Shown: piece by piece, positions 1 to 10,989 of the stretch
Layout: each line of letters starts with the position of its first letter
How positions within the stretch are numbered: position 1 is the stretch's first letter
Assembly: GCF_016820445.1 (NCBI RefSeq)
Contig: NZ_JADHDT010000003.1
Span: 248,001-312,000, forward strand
Reading direction: 5' to 3'
Length of the DNA stretch: 64,000 bases
Source: Sphingomonas beigongshangi
GTDB lineage: Bacteria; Pseudomonadota; Alphaproteobacteria; Sphingomonadales; Sphingomonadaceae
The notes under the pieces: generated by a model
The model's database searches: none
Told to the model about the DNA's origin: nothing
Seen by the model: only the letters and a program-made list of their open reading frames with translations
Position numbers and translations under genes: made by a program

Positions 1-567
1 GCGCACCTGGTAGATCGGCAGGATCGGCGCGGTCTTGGCGCGATACTCCTGCATCCGCGTACGGACCGTCTCCGCATTGTCGTCGGGCCGCCGCTTGAAT
101 TCGGTGGAGCCGCAGACGTCGCAGACGCCCGGCACCTTCGGCAGCTTGAAGCGGTCATGGTATCCGGTGCCGCAGCGGGCGCAGGTGTAACGTCCCTCGA
201 CGCGCTCGATCAGCGCGGCCTCGTCGACCTCGAGCTCGATGACGAAGTCGAGCGTCTGGTCGCGGGCCTCAAGCAGGCCGTCGAGCGCCTCGGCCTGCGC
301 GGCGGTACGGGGATAGCCGTCGAAGATCGCTCCGCCACCGATACCCTGGTCGAGGCGTTCGCCGATCAGCGCCGAGACGATGTCGTCGGAGACAAGCTGC
401 CCGGCATCCATCACGGCCTTTGCCTGCAGCCCGACGGGCGATCCCGCCTTGACCGCGGCGCGCAGCATGTCGCCGGTGGAAAGCTGGACCATGCCGCGCG
501 TCGTCATCAGCCGCTGCGCCTGGGTGCCCTTGCCCGCCCCCGGCGGCCCGAGAAGGATGATGTTCAC
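1..567 (-). CDS. adk: Adenylate kinase (C-terminus outside window)
   Basis: Cytosolic enzyme interconverting ATP + AMP and 2 ADP. The 189 visible codons begin with a GTG (565-567) preceded by a purine-rich GGGGAAG stretch; translation starts MNIILLGPPGAGKG, so the P-loop lies at residues 7-14. The LID carries four cysteines (129, 132, 149, 152) arranged as two CxxC pairs, the zinc-binding form of the enzyme. The family is usually about 215 residues, so roughly 25 residues are lost past the left edge. It follows secY by 37 bp, the usual end of an alphaproteobacterial spc cluster. Confidence 0.95.
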   Translation of the reverse strand, partial: MNIILLGPPGAGKGTQAQRLMTTRGMVQLSTGDMLRAAVKAGSPVGLQAKAVMDAGQLVSDDIVSALIGERLDQGIGGGAIFDGYPRTAAQAEALDGLLEARDQTLDFVIELEVDEAALIERVEGRYTCARCGTGYHDRFKLPKVPGVCDVCGSTEFKRRPDDNAETVRTRMQEYRAKTAPILPIYQVR

Positions 568-604
568 GCGCGTCTTCCCCTTTCAAACCGTGTGACGGCG
601 CCGA

Positions 605-1969
<1,365 letters not shown>

Positions 1970-2071
1970 GCGTGTCGGTGTCCTGGAAACAGAAACGGCG
2001 GGTAAGCGTTCAACCGCCCCCGCCGCTCATATAGTCATGCTCCGAGGCTTGTCTAACCCATGGGAGCTATT

Positions 2072-2140
2072 GTTCCCCGGCGGAGGCCGGAGCCCAGTCG
2101 CGGGCGGCCCGTTACTGGGCCCCGGCGGACGCCGGGGAAC
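2072..2140. repeat. REP-like palindrome between rplO and secY
   Basis: The outer arms GTTCCCCGGCG and CGCCGGGGAAC pair perfectly and enclose a second pair, GCCCAGT and ACTGGGC, so the 69 bp can fold into a long imperfect hairpin. Similar CCCCGGCG...GCCCAGT intergenic palindromes are widespread in sphingomonad genomes (family knowledge; copy number not checked here). It sits in the 180-bp gap between two co-transcribed genes and could influence mRNA processing or partial termination. Confidence 0.6.
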
Positions 2141-2149
2141 CGGCAAGGG

Positions 2150-2692
2150 TCACGCCTTGAACGACGCCTTCTTCTCCTGGCGCGCCTTGTAGGCGACGCC
2201 CTTCTTGGCGGCGGCCTTCTCGGCGGCCGGAACGACCGTCGGGACATCGACCGAACCGCCGGCCTTCTCGATCATCTCACGCGCCGAGGCGGAAACGCCG
2301 GCGACGGTGAAGGCCAGCTTCGCGGTCAGGTCGCCCTTGCCGAGCAGACGCACGCCGTCCTTGCCGCCACGCGCCAGGCCAGCAGCCTTCAGCGCCGCAT
2401 GGTCGATCGTGCCCTCGGCCTTCAGCTTGCCCGAATCGATCGCCTTCTGGATCGCGCCGGTGTTCACCGTCGCATAGTCCTTGGCGAAGATGTTGTTGAA
2501 GCCGCGCTTCGGCAGACGCATGTGGAGCGGCATCTGGCCGCCCTCGAAGCCGGCGATGCTGACGCCCTCGCGGCTCTTCTGACCCTTGACGCCGCGGCCG
2601 CCGGTCTTGCCCTTGCCCGAGCCGATGCCGCGGCCGACGCGGATCTTGGACTTGCGGGCGCCCTGGTTGTCGCGGAGTTCGTTGAGCTTCAT
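2150..2692 (-). CDS. rplO: 50S ribosomal protein L15
   Basis: Late-assembling 23S rRNA-binding protein of the large subunit. 180 residues, with the Gly/Lys-rich N-terminal loop [20 protein letters not shown] that threads into rRNA. I chose the ATG at 2690-2692 (MKLNELRD, the normal L15 start); an in-frame GTG three codons upstream would add MHI and lacks family support. The C-terminus (about residues 150-180) is an Ala/Lys-rich extension. Separated from rpmD by 168 bp containing hairpins, unusual within the spc operon. Confidence 0.97.
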   Translation of the reverse strand: MKLNELRDNQGARKSKIRVGRGIGSGKGKTGGRGVKGQKSREGVSIAGFEGGQMPLHMRLPKRGFNNIFAKDYATVNTGAIQKAIDSGKLKAEGTIDHAALKAAGLARGGKDGVRLLGKGDLTAKLAFTVAGVSASAREMIEKAGGSVDVPTVVPAAEKAAAKKGVAYKARQEKKASFKA

Positions 2693-2728
2693 GATATGCA
2701 CTCGCTTTCGCTTTTGTCGCGCTGATGG

Positions 2729-2755
2729 AAAAAGGAAGGGGGCCGATTAGCCCCC
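2729..2755 (-). terminator. Terminator-like hairpin inside the spc operon
   Basis: On the minus strand GGGGGC - TAATCG - GCCCCC (2755-2738) is followed by TTCCTTTTT (to 2729), which has the form of an intrinsic terminator. It lies between rpmD and rplO, so complete termination would silence rplO and secY; partial attenuation or an RNA-processing role is more likely. Called from sequence shape only. Confidence 0.45.
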
Positions 2756-2782
2756 CTCCCCGTATTTGTCACTAGGTCCCGT

Positions 2783-2854
2783 GCTCCCGCGAACGCGGGA
2801 GCCCAGGGTCATACCGGTCCGGTCCGTGGCTTTAGCGTTCCTGCTTGCGCAGGA
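2783..2854. repeat. Pair of short palindromes between rpmD and rplO
   Basis: Two hairpins: GCTCCCGCG-AA-CGCGGGAGC (2783-2802) and TCCTGC-TTGC-GCAGGA (2839-2854). The first, followed by CCAGGGTCA, resembles a common intergenic repeat of sphingomonads. They occupy the end of rpmD and the gap before rplO and may be a dispersed repeat inserted in the operon. Confidence 0.5.
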
Positions 2855-2860
2855 CCACAA

Positions 2861-3037
2861 TCAGCCCTGAACCTCGACCATGTGCTGGACCTTGCGGATC
2901 ATGCCGCGGACCTCGGGGGTATCCTCGAGCTCCGAAACCTTGTGCATCTTGTTGAGGCCAAGGCCGACCAGCGTCGCGCGCTGATCCTTGGTGCGGCGGA
3001 TCGGCGAACCGGTCTGCTTGATCTTGATCGTCGCCAT
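2861..3037 (-). CDS. rpmD: 50S ribosomal protein L30
   Basis: Small large-subunit protein, 58 residues, reading [15 protein letters not shown] and then [14 protein letters not shown], the characteristic L30 core; it ends HMVEVQG. The start ATG (3035-3037) is 6 bp downstream of the rpsE stop. It occupies the classical spc position between rpsE and rplO. Confidence 0.96.
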   Translation of the reverse strand: MATIKIKQTGSPIRRTKDQRATLVGLGLNKMHKVSELEDTPEVRGMIRKVQHMVEVQG

Positions 3038-3043
3038 GTCCCG

Positions 3044-3766
3044 TTACTCCGTGACGGCCGCGGCTTCGGCCTCGGCAACGCCCTTGTCGGCGCCGCCACG
3101 ACCGAGCAGGTCGGCGATCTTCTTGCCACGACGCTGCGCGACGGACTTCGGCGAAGTCTGGTCGGTCAGCGCCTCGAACGTGGCGCGGATCATGTTGTAG
3201 GGGTTGGACGTGCCGACCGACTTGGTCACGACGTCGGCAACGCCCAGGCTCTCGAAGATGGCGCGCATAGGGCCACCCGCGATGATGCCGGTGCCCTGCG
3301 GCGCCGAACGGAGCGTCACGCGACCGGCACCGAAGTGGCCGTTGCCGTCGTGATGCAGCGTGCGGCCGTCCTTCAGGGGAACGCGGACCATCGCCTTCTT
3401 CGCCGAAGCGGTCGCCTTGGAAATGGCTTCCGGCACTTCGCGCGCCTTGCCATGACCGAAGCCGACGCGGCCCTTGCCGTCGCCCACGACGACCAGCGCC
3501 GCGAAGCCGAAGCGCTTGCCGCCCTTCACGGTCTTCGAGACGCGGTTGATGTGAACCAGCTTCTCGATCAGCTCTTCGCCGCCATCCTCGGCGCCGCGAC
3601 GATCGTCGCGACGACCGCGGTTGCCGTCACGGCCGCCGCGACCACGATCGCCGCCCTGGCCGCGACCACGGCCGCCGCGAGGACCGCGACCGCCCTGGGG
3701 TGCCGCGTCCTGCTGCGGAGCGCCCTCGGCGCCGGCAGCCTGCTGCACGGTGTTTTCGTCAGCCAT
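3044..3766 (-). CDS. rpsE: 30S ribosomal protein S5 with RG-rich N-terminal extension
   Basis: Small-subunit protein that contributes to decoding fidelity. 240 residues against about 165 in E. coli. The S5 core begins near residue 66 ([18 protein letters not shown]) and contains [12 protein letters not shown]; the extra length is an N-terminal tail in which residues 24-58 are almost only Gly, Arg and Asp in RGG-like repeats. The ATG at 3764-3766 is preferred to an overlapping GTG one codon upstream. Such tails occur in other sphingomonad S5 proteins; their role is not established. Confidence 0.96.
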   Translation of the reverse strand: MADENTVQQAAGAEGAPQQDAAPQGGRGPRGGRGRGQGGDRGRGGRDGNRGRRDDRRGAEDGGEELIEKLVHINRVSKTVKGGKRFGFAALVVVGDGKGRVGFGHGKAREVPEAISKATASAKKAMVRVPLKDGRTLHHDGNGHFGAGRVTLRSAPQGTGIIAGGPMRAIFESLGVADVVTKSVGTSNPYNMIRATFEALTDQTSPKSVAQRRGKKIADLLGRGGADKGVAEAEAAAVTE

Positions 3767-3769
3767 CAC

Positions 3770-4126
3770 TTAGAACTCCAGTCCGGCTTCGCGAGCCGCT
3801 TCGGCGAGCGCCTTGACGCGGCCGTGGAACAGGAAGCCACCGCGGTCGAACACGACCTGCGTGACGCCGGCGGCCTTCGCCGCTTCCGCGACGCGCTTGC
3901 CGACCTCGGTCGCTGCCGCGACATTGGCACCCGACGTGTCGCGCGCACCCTTTTCCAGGGTCGACGCCGACGCGACGGTCTTGCCCGCCTCGTCGTCGAT
4001 CACCTGGGCGTAAATGTGCTTGCCGGAACGGTGCACGGACAGGCGCGGACGACCACCGGCACGCGCCTTGAGCGCGGTACGATTGCGCCGACGGCGCTTC
4101 TCGAACAGAGAGAGACCCTTGGTCAT
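3770..4126 (-). CDS. rplR: 50S ribosomal protein L18
   Basis: 5S rRNA-binding protein of the central protuberance. 118 residues; starts [20 protein letters not shown] with the basic N-terminal tail and contains [20 protein letters not shown], the L18 signature. The ATG overlaps the end of rplF by one base at 4126, implying translational coupling. Confidence 0.97.
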   Translation of the reverse strand: MTKGLSLFEKRRRRNRTALKARAGGRPRLSVHRSGKHIYAQVIDDEAGKTVASASTLEKGARDTSGANVAAATEVGKRVAEAAKAAGVTQVVFDRGGFLFHGRVKALAEAAREAGLEF

Positions 4127-4659
4127 TACTTCTTCTTCCCTTCCTTGCGGAAGATGAACTCGCCGTCGTACTTGATGCCCTTGCCCTTGTACGGCTCCGG
4201 CTTGCGCCAGCGGCGGATCTCGGCGGCCAGCTGACCGACCTTCTGCTTGTCCGACCCGCTGATCTCGACGGTGGTGGCGTCCGGCGTCTTCACCTCGATG
4301 CCTTCCGGCACGTCGATGTTGACGTCGTGGCTGTAGCCGAGCTGCAGCTTCAGGGTCTTGCCCTGCGCCGCGGCGCGATAGCCGACGCCGGTGATGACCA
4401 GCTTCTTCGAGAAGCCCGTCGTCACGCCGGTGACCAGGTTCTGCACCAGCGTGCGCTGCATTCCCCAGAAGGAGCGGGCGCGCTTGGTGTCGTTCGCAGG
4501 CGTCACGCCGATCGCGTCCGGCTGGACGTCATAGGCGATCTCGTCGGCGAGCGGCATCGACAGGGTGCCCTTGGGACCCTTCACGCTCAGCACCTTGTCG
4601 GCGATGGTCGCGGTGACGCCGGCCGGAACCGGGACCGCCTTCTTACCGATGCGACTCAT
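4126..4659 (-). CDS. rplF: 50S ribosomal protein L6
   Basis: Binds 23S rRNA near the sarcin-ricin loop and the factor-binding site. 177 residues; begins [15 protein letters not shown] and ends with the L6 signature [11 protein letters not shown] near residue 155. It abuts rpsH with a one-base overlap at 4659. Confidence 0.97.
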   Translation of the reverse strand: MSRIGKKAVPVPAGVTATIADKVLSVKGPKGTLSMPLADEIAYDVQPDAIGVTPANDTKRARSFWGMQRTLVQNLVTGVTTGFSKKLVITGVGYRAAAQGKTLKLQLGYSHDVNIDVPEGIEVKTPDATTVEISGSDKQKVGQLAAEIRRWRKPEPYKGKGIKYDGEFIFRKEGKKK

Positions 4660-5054
4660 CAGAACACCTCCGCCAGGACTTCGCCGCCGACGTTCTGCTC
4701 GCGCGCCTCGGCATCCGAGAGCACGCCGCGCGGAGTCGACACGATGGTGATGCCCAGGCCGTTGCGCACGCGCGGCAGGTCCTGCGCACCCGAATAGATG
4801 CGGCGGCCCGGCTTCGACACGCGGGCGAGATGCTTGATCGCCGGCTGGCCTTCGAAATACTTCAGCTCGACGCGGATGCCGGCCGCGGGGCCCATCTGCT
4901 CTTCGCTGTAACCACGGATATAGCCCTCGCGCTGGAGGACGTCGAGCACGCGGGCGCGCAGCTTCGACGCCGGCGTCAGGACGGAGTCCTTGCGCGCGCG
5001 CTGGCCGTTGCGGATGCGGGTGAGCAGGTCACCCAGGGGATCGGTCACTGCCAT
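4659..5054 (-). CDS. rpsH: 30S ribosomal protein S8
   Basis: Primary 16S rRNA-binding protein and, in enterobacteria, translational repressor of the spc operon (whether so here is unknown). 131 residues; begins [18 protein letters not shown] and ends with the S8 motif [20 protein letters not shown]. Ten bases separate it from rpsN. Confidence 0.97.
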   Translation of the reverse strand: MAVTDPLGDLLTRIRNGQRARKDSVLTPASKLRARVLDVLQREGYIRGYSEEQMGPAAGIRVELKYFEGQPAIKHLARVSKPGRRIYSGAQDLPRVRNGLGITIVSTPRGVLSDAEAREQNVGGEVLAEVF

Positions 5055-5064
5055 GATCTAATCC

Positions 5065-5370
5065 TTACCAGCTCGACTTCGTGAGGCCGGGGATCATGCC
5101 CTTGTTGGCAAGATCACGCAGCATGACGCGCGCGAGGCGGAACTTGCGGTAGTAAGCGCGCGGGCGGCCGGTGATCTCGCAACGGTTGCGGATCCGGGTC
5201 GGGTTCGCGTTGCGCGGCAGCTCCGCCATCTTGAGGCGGGCGATCAGACGCTCGCTCTCGTCCAGGCTCTCGTCGTTAGCCTGGGCCTTCAGCTTCGCAA
5301 ACTTGCCGGCATATTGCTTCACCAGCTTCTTGCGACGCTCGTTCTTGTTGATCGAACTCAGTTTCGCCAT
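5065..5370 (-). CDS. rpsN: 30S ribosomal protein S14 (zinc-independent form)
   Basis: Small-subunit head protein. 101 residues, the long form: it ends with [19 protein letters not shown] and GLTKSSW, and has a single cysteine instead of the CxxC...CxxC of the short zinc-binding paralogue. Followed upstream by a 105-bp gap with a pyrimidine/purine-rich palindrome before rplE. Confidence 0.97.
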   Translation of the reverse strand: MAKLSSINKNERRKKLVKQYAGKFAKLKAQANDESLDESERLIARLKMAELPRNANPTRIRNRCEITGRPRAYYRKFRLARVMLRDLANKGMIPGLTKSSW

Positions 5371-5394
5371 GGACTTAAGCTCTTCTTCCTTAGC

Positions 5395-5428
5395 TCCCCT
5401 CCCGCGAACGGAAGGGGTTGGGGGAGGG
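5395..5428. repeat. Polypurine/polypyrimidine palindrome between rplE and rpsN
   Basis: CCCCTCCCGC is followed at short distance by GGAAGGGGTTGGGGGAGGG, giving an imperfect GC-rich hairpin. This C/G-tract layout recurs in intergenic regions of many alphaproteobacteria (family knowledge). No promoter or open frame of its own is visible. Confidence 0.4.
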
Positions 5429-5475
5429 AAGGACCGGCGCGAGCGCAGCTCGATACGGCCCCTCCCCTGTCCCGA

Positions 5476-6060
5476 TTACGCCGCCTTCTTCTCTTCGGCG
5501 GCCTCGGGCTGCGGGAACGGGAAGCCGAACAGACGGAGCAGCTCGCGCGCTTCGTCGTCGGTCTTCGCCGAGGTGGTGACGATCACGTCCATGCCGCGCA
5601 CCTTCTCGATGCGGTCATAGTTGATCTCGGGAAAAATGATCTGCTCCTTGATACCGCAGGCATAGTTGCCGCGACCGTCGAAGCTCTTCGGGTTCAGACC
5701 GCGGAAGTCGCGCACGCGCGGCAGGGCGATCGTGATGAAGCGGTCGAGGAACTCGTACATGCGCTCGCGGCGAAGGGTGACCTTCACGCCGATCGGCATG
5801 CCCTCGCGCAGCTTGAACTGCGCGATCGACTTCTTCGCCTTTGTCACCACCGGCTTCTGGCCGGCGATCAGCTCCATCTCCGAAGCCGCCTGATCGACGC
5901 GCTTCTTGTCCTGGGTCGCCTCGCCGACGCCCATGTTGAGCACGATCTTCTCGATCCGCGGAATCTCGTTGACGTTCTTGTAGCCGAACTTGTCGGTCAT
6001 CGCCTTGATGATGCGATCCTCGTAGATCGCCTTCATGCGGGGCTTATAGGCATCAGCCAT
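5476..6060 (-). CDS. rplE: 50S ribosomal protein L5
   Basis: 5S rRNA-binding protein of the central protuberance that contacts the P-site tRNA. 194 residues; [13 protein letters not shown] (about residues 36-48) and [20 protein letters not shown] are L5 signatures. Its start overlaps rplX by 8 bp. It ends in a short Ala/Glu/Lys tail. Confidence 0.97.
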   Translation of the reverse strand: MADAYKPRMKAIYEDRIIKAMTDKFGYKNVNEIPRIEKIVLNMGVGEATQDKKRVDQAASEMELIAGQKPVVTKAKKSIAQFKLREGMPIGVKVTLRRERMYEFLDRFITIALPRVRDFRGLNPKSFDGRGNYACGIKEQIIFPEINYDRIEKVRGMDVIVTTSAKTDDEARELLRLFGFPFPQPEAAEEKKAA

Positions 6061-6370
6061 CGATCTTCTCCCCGGTCTTGACGGCCACGCGGACCTTCTT
6101 GCCGTCCTGGGTCTCGAAACGGACGCGGGTCGGCTTGCCGTCCGCGGTCACGTGCGCGACCTTCGAGATGTGCAGCGGCGCTTCGACGCGCTCCAGGCCG
6201 CCCTGCGGGTTCGCCTGGGTCGGCTTGCGGTGACGGGTCGCGACGTTGACGCCGCCCACGACGACCTTGCCGTCCTTCGGCATCGCCTGCGTGACGGTGC
6301 CGGTCTTGCCCTTGTCCTTGCCGGACAGGACGATGACCTGGTCGCCCTTCTTGATCTTCGCGGCAGCCAT
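6053..6370 (-). CDS. rplX: 50S ribosomal protein L24
   Basis: Assembly initiator of the large subunit. 105 residues with an N-terminal KOW motif ([20 protein letters not shown]) and the downstream [18 protein letters not shown]. Overlaps rplN by one base at 6370 and rplE by 8 bp. Confidence 0.97.
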   Translation of the reverse strand: MAAAKIKKGDQVIVLSGKDKGKTGTVTQAMPKDGKVVVGGVNVATRHRKPTQANPQGGLERVEAPLHISKVAHVTADGKPTRVRFETQDGKKVRVAVKTGEKIDG

Positions 6371-6738
6371 TACAGCACCTCAGGCGCGAGAGAGATGATC
6401 TTCATGTGCTTCTTGCCGCGCAGCTCGCGCACGACCGGGCCGAAGATACGGGTGCCGATCGGCTCCTCGTTCTTGTTGACCAGGACGGCGGCGTTGCCGT
6501 CGAAGCGGATGGTCGAGCCATCGGCACGATGAATGTCCTTGGCGGTGCGGACGATGACGGCGCGGTGCACGTCACCCTTCTTCACCTTGCCACGCGGCTG
6601 CGCTTCCTTGATCGACACGACGATGATGTCGCCGACCGATGCCGTGCGACGCTTCGAGCCGCCCAGCACCTTGATGCACTGCACCCGCTTCGCGCCGCTG
6701 TTGTCTGCGACGTCGAGATTGGATTGCATCTGGATCAT
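6370..6738 (-). CDS. rplN: 50S ribosomal protein L14
   Basis: Subunit-interface protein of the large subunit, 122 residues, the invariant length. Begins [17 protein letters not shown] and ends [28 protein letters not shown] sequence typical of L14. First gene of the spc block; a 163-bp spacer with inverted repeats separates it from rpsQ. Confidence 0.97.
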   Translation of the reverse strand: MIQMQSNLDVADNSGAKRVQCIKVLGGSKRRTASVGDIIVVSIKEAQPRGKVKKGDVHRAVIVRTAKDIHRADGSTIRFDGNAAVLVNKNEEPIGTRIFGPVVRELRGKKHMKIISLAPEVL

Positions 6739-6901
6739 CGATCCATTTCCTTCTCGTCAATGGGGTGGATACCGACCCAACCCCGCCTAAAACAATGACC
6801 CCGGCGCAGCGGACTGCACCGGGGGAGCGGCCCTGTAACCACTCCGCTGGCAGGACGCAAGCCCTGCCCTCGCCGTCCGCCGGCCGAAGCCGGACGGAGA
6901 C

Positions 6902-7174
6902 TTATGCGTCGACGTCGACCCGTTCCGGCGTCGCATGGGTGTTCACCCGATCGATCACCTTCCAGGTCTTCAGCTTTGAGATCGGCGCAGTCTCTTCGAT
7001 GCGCACGGTCTCGCCGGCCTTGTACTCGTTCGCCTCGTCATGGGCGTGGTACTTCTTCGAACGGCGGATGATCTTGCCGTAGAGCGGGTGCTTGACCTTA
7101 CGCTCGACGTTCACGACCACCGTCTTCTCGCCCTTGTCGGAGACGATCACTCCGGTCAGCACGCGCTTCGGCAT
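6902..7174 (-). CDS. rpsQ: 30S ribosomal protein S17
   Basis: 16S rRNA-binding OB-fold protein. 90 residues; contains [20 protein letters not shown] and ends with an Asp/Val tail. Ten bases after rpmC; last gene of the S10 block. Confidence 0.97.
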   Translation of the reverse strand: MPKRVLTGVIVSDKGEKTVVVNVERKVKHPLYGKIIRRSKKYHAHDEANEYKAGETVRIEETAPISKLKTWKVIDRVNTHATPERVDVDA

Positions 7175-7184
7175 GTGTCGTTCC

Positions 7185-7403
7185 TTACTTGGCGGCCGCA
7201 GCGCTGGTGCGCTGCGCCTGCAGGGTCTTGATCCGCGCGATATCGCGACGGACTTCCTTCACGCGGCTCGGCTTCTCGAGCTGGTTGGTCGCAGCCTGGA
7301 AGCGCAGGTTGAACTGCTCGCGCTTCAGGTTGCCCAGGCTCTCGACGAGCTGGTCGTCGCTCTGGCCGTTGTAATCGGTCCCGTTCTTCTTACTCTGGGC
7401 CAT
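7185..7403 (-). CDS. rpmC: 50S ribosomal protein L29
   Basis: Protein at the peptide exit, docking site for trigger factor and SRP. 72 residues; the two-helix core [20 protein letters not shown] starts near residue 15, preceded by a short hydrophilic extension, and ends [15 protein letters not shown]. Overlaps rplP by one base. Confidence 0.95.
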   Translation of the reverse strand: MAQSKKNGTDYNGQSDDQLVESLGNLKREQFNLRFQAATNQLEKPSRVKEVRRDIARIKTLQAQRTSAAAAK

Positions 7404-7837
7404 TACTCGCCTCCGAGGTGCGAGGTGTCGCCCAGGCGGGCAACGACCTTGGTCTTGATGGGGAGCTTCATCGCGGCGCGGCTGAACGCTTCGGCGGCGA
7501 GGCCGCCGTCAACACCGTCCAGCTCGAACAGGATGCGGCCGGGCTTGACGCGGGCCGCCCAGAACTCCGGCGAGCCCTTGCCCGAGCCCATGCGGACTTC
7601 GGCGGGCTTCGACGAGACCGGCACGTCCGGGAAGACGCGGATCCACAAACGCCCCTGGCGCTTGATGTGACGCGTGATCGCGCGGCGGGCCGCCTCGATC
7701 TGGCGGGCGGTGATCCGCTCCGGCTCCAGGGCCTTGAGGCCATAGGCGCCGAAGTTGAGGCTCGTACCGCCCTTGGCATCGCCGTGGATGCGGCCCTTGA
7801 AGGCCTTGCGGAACTTGGTGCGCTTCGGTTGCAGCAT
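7403..7837 (-). CDS. rplP: 50S ribosomal protein L16
   Basis: Large-subunit protein near the A-site tRNA. 144 residues; starts [16 protein letters not shown] and contains [15 protein letters not shown] sequence and [19 protein letters not shown], both L16 signatures. Lies 12 bp downstream of rpsC. Confidence 0.97.
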   Translation of the reverse strand: MLQPKRTKFRKAFKGRIHGDAKGGTSLNFGAYGLKALEPERITARQIEAARRAITRHIKRQGRLWIRVFPDVPVSSKPAEVRMGSGKGSPEFWAARVKPGRILFELDGVDGGLAAEAFSRAAMKLPIKTKVVARLGDTSHLGGE

Positions 7838-7849
7838 GACTATCTATCC

Positions 7850-8557
7850 TTAGCGGCGGTCGTCGCGCGCCGGACGGACGCCGGAGGTCTGAGCCTCCAT
7901 CATCAGCCGGTCGGTCGCCATCGGGTCGTGACCCAGGATCTCGCCCTTGAACACCCAGACCTTGACGCCGCAGACGCCATAGGACGTGTGCGCTTCGGCC
8001 TCGGCGTAATCGATGTTCGCGCGGAGCGTGTGCAGCGGCACGCGGCCCTCGCGATAGCTCTCCGAGCGGGCGATTTCCGCGCCGCCCAGACGGCCGCCGC
8101 AAGCGACGCGGATGCCCTCGGCACCCAGACGCAGCGCGGACTGCACCGCGCGCTTCATCGCACGGCGGAACGCGATGCGGCGCTCCAGCTGGTCGGCGAT
8201 CGACTGCGCGACGAGACGCGCGTCGACTTCCGGCTTGCGGATCTCGACGATGTTGAGCGAGACGTCGGACGAGGTCATGCCGCCCAGCGTCTTGCGCAGC
8301 TTCTCGATGTCCGAGCCCTTCTTGCCGATGATCACGCCCGGACGCGCGGCGAAGATCGAGATGCGGCACAGCTTGGCCGGACGCTCGATGACGACCTTGG
8401 AGATCGCCGCCTGCGGCAGGGTCTTCATGATGTACTGACGGATCTTGAGATCCTCCAGCAGCAGACGGCCATAGTCATGGCCTTCCGCGAACCAGCGGCT
8501 GTCCCAGGTGCGGTTGATCTGCAGGCGCAGACCGATGGGGTTGCTCTTCTGACCCAT
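7850..8557 (-). CDS. rpsC: 30S ribosomal protein S3
   Basis: mRNA-entry channel protein. 235 residues with an N-terminal [12 protein letters not shown], a KH domain whose GxxG loop is [13 protein letters not shown] (about residues 75-88), and the C-terminal S3 domain. One-base overlap with rplV. Confidence 0.97.
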   Translation of the reverse strand: MGQKSNPIGLRLQINRTWDSRWFAEGHDYGRLLLEDLKIRQYIMKTLPQAAISKVVIERPAKLCRISIFAARPGVIIGKKGSDIEKLRKTLGGMTSSDVSLNIVEIRKPEVDARLVAQSIADQLERRIAFRRAMKRAVQSALRLGAEGIRVACGGRLGGAEIARSESYREGRVPLHTLRANIDYAEAEAHTSYGVCGVKVWVFKGEILGHDPMATDRLMMEAQTSGVRPARDDRR

Positions 8558-8934
8558 TATGCTTCTTCCTGCTCGCGCACGACGATGCGCAGACGGCTGA
8601 ACGGCTTCAGGATGCGCGTCGACTTGCCGCGGCCACGCGTGGCGAAGCGCTTCATCGTGATCGACTTGCCGACCGACGCCTCGGCGACGACGAGCGCGTC
8701 GACGTCGAGGTTGTGGTTGTTCTCGGCATTGGCGATCGCCGAGGCGAGCACCTTGCGGGCGTCGACCGCCATCGCCTTCTTCGAGAAGGCGAGGATGTTC
8801 AGCGCGTCGCCGGCCTTCTTGCCGCGGATCAGACCCGCGACCAGGTTCAGCTTCTGCGCCGACCCACGGATCTGGGTGCCGACGGACAGGGCCGACTTGT
8901 CGTCGACCTTGCGGGGGGACTGAGGCTTGCTCAT
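8557..8934 (-). CDS. rplV: 50S ribosomal protein L22
   Basis: Lines the nascent-peptide exit tunnel through its beta-hairpin loop. 125 residues; [20 protein letters not shown] and the hairpin region [20 protein letters not shown] are visible. Overlaps rpsS and rpsC by one base on either side. Confidence 0.97.
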   Translation of the reverse strand: MSKPQSPRKVDDKSALSVGTQIRGSAQKLNLVAGLIRGKKAGDALNILAFSKKAMAVDARKVLASAIANAENNHNLDVDALVVAEASVGKSITMKRFATRGRGKSTRILKPFSRLRIVVREQEEA

Positions 8935-9209
8935 CAGCGCTTGCCCTTCTTGTCAGCCGCGTGACCCGGGAAATACCGGGTCGGCGCGAACTCGCCGAGC
9001 TTCATGCCGACCATCTCTTCGTTGACGGTGACGGGCACGAACTTGCGGCCGTTGTACACGTTGAACGTCAGGCCGACGAACTGCGGCAGGATGGTGGAGC
9101 GGCGCGACCAGGTCTTGATCGGCGCGCGGCCACCGGCGTCCTGCGCCGTCTCCGCCTTCTTCAGCAGGCTCAGTTCGACGAACGGGCCCTTCCAAACAGA
9201 ACGAGCCAT
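8934..9209 (-). CDS. rpsS: 30S ribosomal protein S19
   Basis: Small-subunit head protein contacting S13 and the large subunit. 91 residues; begins [20 protein letters not shown] and carries the signature [17 protein letters not shown]. Four bases downstream of rplB. Confidence 0.97.
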   Translation of the reverse strand: MARSVWKGPFVELSLLKKAETAQDAGGRAPIKTWSRRSTILPQFVGLTFNVYNGRKFVPVTVNEEMVGMKLGEFAPTRYFPGHAADKKGKR

Positions 9210-9213
9210 CCTA

Positions 9214-10050
9214 TCAGCCCTTCTTCTTCGCGTGACGGCTGCGGATGATCATCTTGTCCGTCGCCTTGTTGTGACGGGTGCGCGCACCCTTCGTCGGCTT
9301 GCCCCAGGGGGTGACCGGATGACGGCCGCCCGAGGTGCGGCCTTCACCACCGCCGTGCGGGTGGTCGACCGGGTTCTTCGCGACACCGCGGGTCAGCGGG
9401 CGCTTGCCCATCCAGCGGCTGCGACCGGCCTTGCCGAGGTTCTGGTTCTGGTTGTCCGGGTTGGACACCGCCCCCACCGTCGCCATGCACTCGCCGTGGA
9501 TGTAGCGCTGCTCGCCCGAGTTCAGGCGAACGATCACCATGCCGCGGTCACGGCCGACGACCTGCACATAGGTGCCGGCCGAACGGGCGATCTGACCGCC
9601 CTTGCCCGGCTTCATCTCCACGTTGTGGACGATGGTGCCGACCGGCATCTGGCCCAGCTCCATGGCGTTGCCCGGCTTCACGTCGGTCTTCTTGCCCGCG
9701 ACGATCTTGTCGCCCGGCGCCAGACGCTGCGGCGCCAGGATGTAGGCCAGCTCTTCGTCGGCATACTTGACCAGCGCGATGAACGCGGTGCGGTTCGGGT
9801 CATACTCGAGCCGCTCGACGGTCGCCTCGACGTCCCACTTGCGACGCTTGAAGTCGACGTAGCGGTACTTCTGCTTGTGGCCGCCCGCGATGCCGCGGCT
9901 GGTCACGTGACCCTTGTTGTTGCGGCCACCGGTCTTGCGCTTGCCTTCGGTAAGCGCCTTGACCGGCTTGCCCTTGTAGAGCGCCGACTTGTCGACGAGG
10001 ATGAGGCCGCGGCGGGCCGGGCTCGTCGGGTTGTAATGCTTGAGTGCCAT
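9214..10050 (-). CDS. rplB: 50S ribosomal protein L2
   Basis: Essential for subunit association and peptidyl-transferase centre structure. 278 residues; the C-terminal loop [17 protein letters not shown] contains the histidine conserved in all L2 proteins. Five bases downstream of rplW. Confidence 0.98.
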   Translation of the reverse strand: MALKHYNPTSPARRGLILVDKSALYKGKPVKALTEGKRKTGGRNNKGHVTSRGIAGGHKQKYRYVDFKRRKWDVEATVERLEYDPNRTAFIALVKYADEELAYILAPQRLAPGDKIVAGKKTDVKPGNAMELGQMPVGTIVHNVEMKPGKGGQIARSAGTYVQVVGRDRGMVIVRLNSGEQRYIHGECMATVGAVSNPDNQNQNLGKAGRSRWMGKRPLTRGVAKNPVDHPHGGGEGRTSGGRHPVTPWGKPTKGARTRHNKATDKMIIRSRHAKKKG

Positions 10051-10055
10051 GACCC

Positions 10056-10367
10056 TTAGATCCCCGTCGTCACGTCGATGGACTGGCCATCCTTGAGGGT
10101 GACGATCGCCTTCTTCATGTCAGACCGCTGATAGGGGGCACCCTTCCAGCGCTTGGTCTTGCCCTTCTGGACGATCGTGTTGACGCCGGTCACGGTGACG
10201 TCGAACAGAGCCTCGACGGCAGCCTTGATCTGCGGCTTGGTCGCGTCGTTGGCGACCTTGAACACGACGGCGTTCTGCTCGCTGAGCAGGGTCGCCTTCT
10301 CGGTGATGTGCGGCGCGACGATCACGTCATAATGACGCACGTCGACGGCCTTCTGCTGCTTAGCCAT
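10056..10367 (-). CDS. rplW: 50S ribosomal protein L23
   Basis: Exit-tunnel protein and ribosomal anchor of trigger factor and SRP. 103 residues; contains [20 protein letters not shown] and [20 protein letters not shown], the L23 loop. Overlaps the 3' end of rplD by 8 bp. Confidence 0.97.
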   Translation of the reverse strand: MAKQQKAVDVRHYDVIVAPHITEKATLLSEQNAVVFKVANDATKPQIKAAVEALFDVTVTGVNTIVQKGKTKRWKGAPYQRSDMKKAIVTLKDGQSIDVTTGI

Positions 10368-10986
10368 TGAAGCGAGCCTCCAGCTTCTCGACCGCCGCGC
10401 GGGTCAGCACCAGCGTGTCAGCCTTCAGGATGTCATAGACGTTGGCGCCCATCGCCGGGAGGACGTTGACCTCGCGCAGGTTGCCCGCCGCCAGCGCGAA
10501 GCTGGTCTCGACGGCGTCGCCGTCGATGACGAGCGCGGTCTTGCCGAAGCCGAGCTTCGCCAGATCGCCCTTGAGCGTCTTCGTCTTGTTGCCCTCGACG
10601 ACCAGGCTGTCCATGACGATCAGCGAACCCGCCTTGGCGTGGCTCGACAGCGCCATCTTCAGGCCCAGCGCGCGGATCTTCTTGTTCAGCGACGGATTGA
10701 AGTCGCGAACGCGGGCACCATGGGCCTTACCGCCGCCGATGAAGACGGGAGCGCGGCGATCGCCGTGACGGGCGACACCGCCGCCCTTCTGGCGACCGAG
10801 CTTCTTGCCCGAACGCGCGACATCGGCGCGCTCGCGGGTGCCACGCGCGGTGGCGCGACGCTTCTCCAGCTGCCAGGTGACGACGCGATGCAGGACGTCG
10901 GCACGCGGATCGAGGCCGAACACCTCGTCGTTGAGCTCGACATCCGCCGCGGCGGAACCGGCGAAGGACTTGACTGCGACCTTCAC
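10360..10986 (-). CDS. rplD: 50S ribosomal protein L4
   Basis: Large-subunit protein with an extended tunnel loop. 208 residues; the loop includes [20 protein letters not shown] (about residues 54-73). In enterobacteria L4 also represses its own operon; no L4 leader structure was recognised here. Four bases downstream of rplC. Confidence 0.97.
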   Translation of the reverse strand: MKVAVKSFAGSAAADVELNDEVFGLDPRADVLHRVVTWQLEKRRATARGTRERADVARSGKKLGRQKGGGVARHGDRRAPVFIGGGKAHGARVRDFNPSLNKKIRALGLKMALSSHAKAGSLIVMDSLVVEGNKTKTLKGDLAKLGFGKTALVIDGDAVETSFALAAGNLREVNVLPAMGANVYDILKADTLVLTRAAVEKLEARFNG

Positions 10987-10989
10987 TTG

